Assembly: GCF_003148885.1 (NCBI RefSeq)
Contig: NZ_QGHD01000002.1
Span: 1 to 64,000, forward strand
Reading direction: 5' to 3'
Length of the DNA: 64,000 bases
From: Hallerella porci
GTDB lineage: Bacteria > Fibrobacterota > Fibrobacteria > Fibrobacterales > Fibrobacteraceae
The position numbers were made by a program, and so were the translations under genes. Shown here one piece after another: positions 61,067-64,000 of the stretch (position 1 is the stretch's first letter; each line of letters opens with the position of its first letter). Under the pieces are notes generated by a model. That model searched no databases and was not told the DNA's origin. It saw only the letters and a list, made by a program, of their open reading frames with translations.

Positions 61067-61738
61067 CTACGCCACTACACCTACGCGGTCTTCGATGATC
61101 TTTACCTGTTGTTGTATTGAGAGTTGTGTAGTGTCAATTTCAAATGCATCATCCGCTTTTTTGAGCGGAGCCGTTGCGCGACACGAATCGATTCGGTCAC
61201 GTTCGGCGAGATTCTTTTCGATTTCTTCTAAAGTCATCGCAATGCCTTTTTCTTGGCATTCCAAAAAGCGGCGTTGCGCGCGGACTTTGAGATCGGTCAC
61301 GAGGAAGAATTTAAAATCGGCGTGCGGAAATACGACTGTTCCAATATCGCGGCCATCGAGAATGCAACTGCGTTCGCTTGCGATTTCGCGCTGCCATTCT
61401 GTCAAAGTTTTACGCACGGCGGGAATTGCGCTATAAGGGCTAACCGCTTCCGAGACTTGCTTGCCGCGGATTTCTTTTTCACGGTTAATGCCGTTTATCA
61501 CAATTTGATTTTGATCATCAAAACGGATGCGAGTTGACCGAAGAAGCTGGTCAATTCCCGAAGAATTTTCGGGAGCAATTCCTTTTTCCAAAGCCGCAAA
61601 TGTAATTGCGCGATACATCGCCCCGGTATCGAGATAAGTGAGACCGAGATCTTTGGCGACGATCTTTGCGGTGGTGCTTTTACCCGTTCCGCTCGGACCG
61701 TCAATCGCAACAATGATATGGGATTTTTTCGTATTCAA
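61067..61738 (-). CDS. cmk: cytidylate kinase
   Basis: 223 residues. Phosphorylates CMP and dCMP. IVAIDGPSGTGKSTTAKIVA is the P-loop; YLDTGAMYRAITFAAL binds the nucleotide; LDGRDIGTVVFPHADFKFFL and DSCRATAPLKKADDAFEIDT are family blocks. It precedes rpsA by 32 bases, an arrangement conserved in many bacteria. A lipoprotein gene lies 39 bases upstream on the same strand. Confidence 0.95.
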   Translation of the reverse strand: MNTKKSHIIVAIDGPSGTGKSTTAKIVAKDLGLTYLDTGAMYRAITFAALEKGIAPENSSGIDQLLRSTRIRFDDQNQIVINGINREKEIRGKQVSEAVSPYSAIPAVRKTLTEWQREIASERSCILDGRDIGTVVFPHADFKFFLVTDLKVRAQRRFLECQEKGIAMTLEEIEKNLAERDRIDSCRATAPLKKADDAFEIDTTQLSIQQQVKIIEDRVGVVA

Positions 61739-61777
61739 AGTTTTGCAAAGATAGTTTAATTCGAAGCGATTCGTTTT

Positions 61778-62512
61778 TTAGAAATCCGAAGTTGCTCCGT
61801 TCGAACCGTCATCCGGTCCGTAGTAACCATCTTCTTCGACTCCCGAATTTTCCGGTTCAAAAACTTGAGAGCCTTCGTCGGGGCTAGAGCTTTCATACGA
61901 AGATTCGCTGTCCGAAGTAGAATACGGATCCGAAGATTCTTCGCTCGAAGTAGAAGACGATTCGCCGTCAAATTCTTCATCAGGGCGACGCAATTCACCG
62001 GTACTTCCGTATTTGCGCTTTTCATCTTCGGTAAGCTTATTCGTGTAAACCTCGACTTCAGGTTCTTTCTGCGCTTCTTCGTCTTCGCCCGCCATAATGC
62101 GCTTACCCTTTTCGAGGGTGCGGTTAATACGATCTTGGCGCATCTGTTCCAAATTCGAACCGACATGTTTTTCGGCATCCGAGACGACATACTTTTTATT
62201 AAAGTCATCGAGAACCGGCTTAATGCCAATCAAACGTCCGCGACTATCGACCTTCCACGGCATCCGCTTCAAAGCCGAAATGCGAAGACGACTTGCCGCC
62301 AAGCGGTATTCTTCTTTCATTAAACCCGCTTCGTCGGTAATTTCGTCCGCTTCATCTGGCGTTACAAAACGCAAAGCTTCGGGCCAGTGTTCTGCTTGAG
62401 AATTCACTGTAAAACCGACCAATGCATCGTTAATCGCAGTGGGATCGTCAGGCTGCACACTGGCGCAGCCGACAAAGCATGCGAATATCAAACCCAAGAC
62501 CACCTTTTTCAT
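61778..62512 (-). CDS. serine/acid-rich lipoprotein
   Basis: 244 residues. Lipobox FVGC (Cys16). The N-terminal half is a helical domain of unknown family (DDPTAINDALVGFTVNSQAE, RLAASRLRISALKRMPWKVD). The C-terminal part is acidic and Ser-rich (SSTSSEESSDPYSTSDSESS). The start at 62512 is chosen because of an excellent GGAGG site nine bases before it and the clean lipoprotein signal; longer starts lack these. Similar Ser-rich lipoproteins recur in this window. It is divergent from the TraB gene and lies upstream of cmk. Confidence 0.82.
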   Translation of the reverse strand: MKKVVLGLIFACFVGCASVQPDDPTAINDALVGFTVNSQAEHWPEALRFVTPDEADEITDEAGLMKEEYRLAASRLRISALKRMPWKVDSRGRLIGIKPVLDDFNKKYVVSDAEKHVGSNLEQMRQDRINRTLEKGKRIMAGEDEEAQKEPEVEVYTNKLTEDEKRKYGSTGELRRPDEEFDGESSSTSSEESSDPYSTSDSESSYESSSPDEGSQVFEPENSGVEEDGYYGPDDGSNGATSDF

Positions 62513-62597
62513 CTCTATATCCTCCGAGATATATTTCGTCAAAAATATAAACAAATTTTTGTTTAACAGATTTTGGAAAAATTCTATCATTACTTCT

Positions 62598-63767
62598 ATG
62601 AGTGAAAATACAGACATTTGCCGAATTCAACGCGGAGATCAAGAATTTATTTTAGTGGGCACTGCTCACATTTCGAAGGAATCGCGGGATTTAGTCGCCC
62701 AAGCGATTGAAGAAGAACATCCCGATACCGTCTGCGTCGAATTGGACGATGGTCGTCTGAAATCGTTAGAAGATCCCGATCGTTGGAAGAAAACCGACCT
62801 CAAAAAAATTATCCGCGAACATCAACTCGGAACACTCATCGCCAATCTCGTTTTGGGCTCTTATCAAAAGCGAATGGGCCTTTCGACCGGTGTGCGTCCC
62901 GGCGCAGAACTTTACGGCGCAGTTCTTGCAGCGCGCTCTGCGTCAATTCCCGTCGTCCTCGCCGACCGCGACATCAAAGTCACTCTAAAACGGACTTGGA
63001 GTTGCACGCCTTGGTTCCGAAAATTTTCTCTCATCGCATCGCTTTTTTCGAGCCTTTTTGACAAGACCGAAGTCAGCGAAGAAGAATTGAAACGCATCCG
63101 CGAACAAGATTCATTGTCATCGATGATGCAAGAATTTGGGAAAACTTTCCCCGAAGTCAAATCGGTTTTAATTGACGAGCGCGATCAATATCTCGCCAGT
63201 CGAATTCGCAATGCTCCGGGCAAAAAAATTCTCGCCGTCGTCGGCGCAGGTCATGTCGCAGGCATCAAAAAAATTATTGAAGAAAATTTACCGCTTCCCG
63301 CCGAAGAAAAATTGTGCGAAATCAAACCGTCTTCGCCGATTTTTAAAATCCTCGGTTGGACAATTACCGCAGCGATTATCGCTTCGATTATCGGCGTCGG
63401 CATCCATTCGGGTTTGGATAAAGCGGGCGAAGTCACTCTCAACTGGTTTTTATATACAGGCGGCGGAGCAATGCTCGGAGCCATTATCGCAGGCGCACAT
63501 CCGTTCGCAATTTTAACCGCACTTGTCGCCGCTCCATTTACAGGGCTTACGCCTCTCATCGGCGTTGGATTTTTCGTCGCCCTTGTGCAAGCGTATATGC
63601 GACCGCCACGCGTTTCGGAATTTGAAACCGTGACCGAAGATATTTGGAAAGTTTCTCGTTGGTGGAAAAATCGCGTCACACGAATCATTCTCTGCTTTTT
63701 ACTTCCCGGCTTCCCCGCTATCATCGGCAAAATCATCGCCCTCGTGGGAATTTATAAAGCATTCTAA
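62598..63767 (+). CDS. TraB/PrgY family membrane protein
   Basis: 389 residues. The N-terminal cytosolic domain has FILVGTAHISKESRDLV (GTAH motif), TVCVELDDGRLKSLED (ELD) and LADRDIKVTLKRTW (DR), with a later VVGAGHVAGI (GH) box, which define the TraB family. The last 120 residues hold several transmembrane helices (GWTITAAIIASIIGVGIHSG, GAMLGAIIAGAHPFAILTAL, VTRIILCFLLPGFPAIIGKI). TraB/PrgY in enterococci limits peptide pheromone activity; the general role in bacteria is unresolved, although a metalloprotease function was proposed. Confidence 0.9.
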   Translation: MSENTDICRIQRGDQEFILVGTAHISKESRDLVAQAIEEEHPDTVCVELDDGRLKSLEDPDRWKKTDLKKIIREHQLGTLIANLVLGSYQKRMGLSTGVRPGAELYGAVLAARSASIPVVLADRDIKVTLKRTWSCTPWFRKFSLIASLFSSLFDKTEVSEEELKRIREQDSLSSMMQEFGKTFPEVKSVLIDERDQYLASRIRNAPGKKILAVVGAGHVAGIKKIIEENLPLPAEEKLCEIKPSSPIFKILGWTITAAIIASIIGVGIHSGLDKAGEVTLNWFLYTGGGAMLGAIIAGAHPFAILTALVAAPFTGLTPLIGVGFFVALVQAYMRPPRVSEFETVTEDIWKVSRWWKNRVTRIILCFLLPGFPAIIGKIIALVGIYKAF

Positions 63768-63786
63768 ATTCCCTGCACGGAGTGCG

Positions 63787-64000
63787 CTAAATTTCTCTTT
63801 GCAAATTATCTGTTAATGAAAAATCGTCTTTGCCTTCGACGATTTTTCTTTTTTCAGCGGGGCTTTTTTGTTTGATGAGCGCTTCTAAACGCAAAGCATC
63901 GTGCTTGGTTTTAAGTTCAAAAACTTTGAGAATTTTTTCTGGAGGAAAAGCGCGTGTAAATTTTGCGCCTTTGCCCGCGCAATGCGTTTCAAAACGTTTT
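63787..64000 (-). CDS. GIY-YIG nuclease superfamily protein (5' end outside window)
   Basis: The visible part is about 71 residues at the C-terminus, reading RFETHCAGKGAKFTRAFPPE, EALIKQKSPAEKRKIVEGKD. The HCxGKGAKFTR and EALIK patterns match the UPF0213/YhbQ group of GIY-YIG nucleases, in which Glu of the EAxIKK helix binds metal. The stop is at 63787. It converges with the TraB gene with a 19-base gap. Confidence 0.8.
   Translation of the reverse strand, partial: KRFETHCAGKGAKFTRAFPPEKILKVFELKTKHDALRLEALIKQKSPAEKRKIVEGKDDFSLTDNLQREI

Noticed and set aside
59361-61436. A 691-residue open frame on the plus strand
   Set aside because: It lies entirely opposite rpsA and the end of cmk, which have clear domains and motifs; the open frame results from codon bias of rpsA on the other strand. 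Its protein shows no recognisable pattern.

Overview
The window looks like chromosome of a Fibrobacterota bacterium (Fibrobacter/Hallerella type). It has many lipoproteins with poly-serine linkers after the lipobox, a Fibrobacter-paralogous C-terminal domain, T9SS-like C-terminal tails, plant-cell-wall proteins (an expansin and a GH74 xyloglucanase), an LPS gene (lpxB), and AT-rich codon use. No rRNA or tRNA gene was recognised.

Layout. 1-6.7 kb is accessory: an IS5-like element cut by the window edge has truncated a short-chain dehydrogenase gene. It is followed by a frameshifted secreted protein, small metabolic enzymes (flavodoxin-fold reductase, acetolactate decarboxylase, nitroreductase) and two candidate toxin-antitoxin loci (GNAT type and DUF3990/DUF3791 type). 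6.7-8.8 kb holds an expansin lipoprotein and an aminotransferase. 9.0-25.6 kb is one minus-strand run of 11 tightly packed or overlapping genes, read lepB, Ig-like lipoprotein, exonuclease-DinG helicase, XPB-associated-domain protein, dnaE, lpxB, CBS/DUF21 protein, nudC, phosphatase, alkA-like, ogt-like. 25.7-29.0 kb has mscS, a 6S RNA gene downstream of zapA, a coiled-coil gene upstream of zapA, and a LysR regulator.

29.1-41.4 kb is a second accessory region. It has a broken lipoprotein gene and a cassette governed by an XRE repressor and an ImmA-type protease, with a shared 24-bp operator-like element at two promoters. Further on are an alpha/beta hydrolase and a flavoprotein, then a cluster of defence and toxin-antitoxin genes, several reduced by deletions (zeta toxin, RelB/YafQ tails, Abi_2, RhuM) beside apparently intact ones (PutAbiC-like, ORF6N plus PLD-like). 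41.6-45.4 kb is a vitamin B12 uptake operon: cobalamin riboswitch, TonB-dependent receptor, and a surface lipoprotein with a predicted beta-propeller that may correspond to BtuG of Bacteroides.

45.4-64 kb is mostly housekeeping: metallo-beta-lactamase-fold proteins, an HxlR regulator, aldo/keto reductase, LemA with a DUF3137 partner, polA, a 7TM sensor without an output domain, purT, the GH74 enzyme, cmk-rpsA, a lipoprotein, a TraB-family membrane protein, and the 3' end of a GIY-YIG gene.

Functional calls rest on reading motifs by eye. No database search was run.
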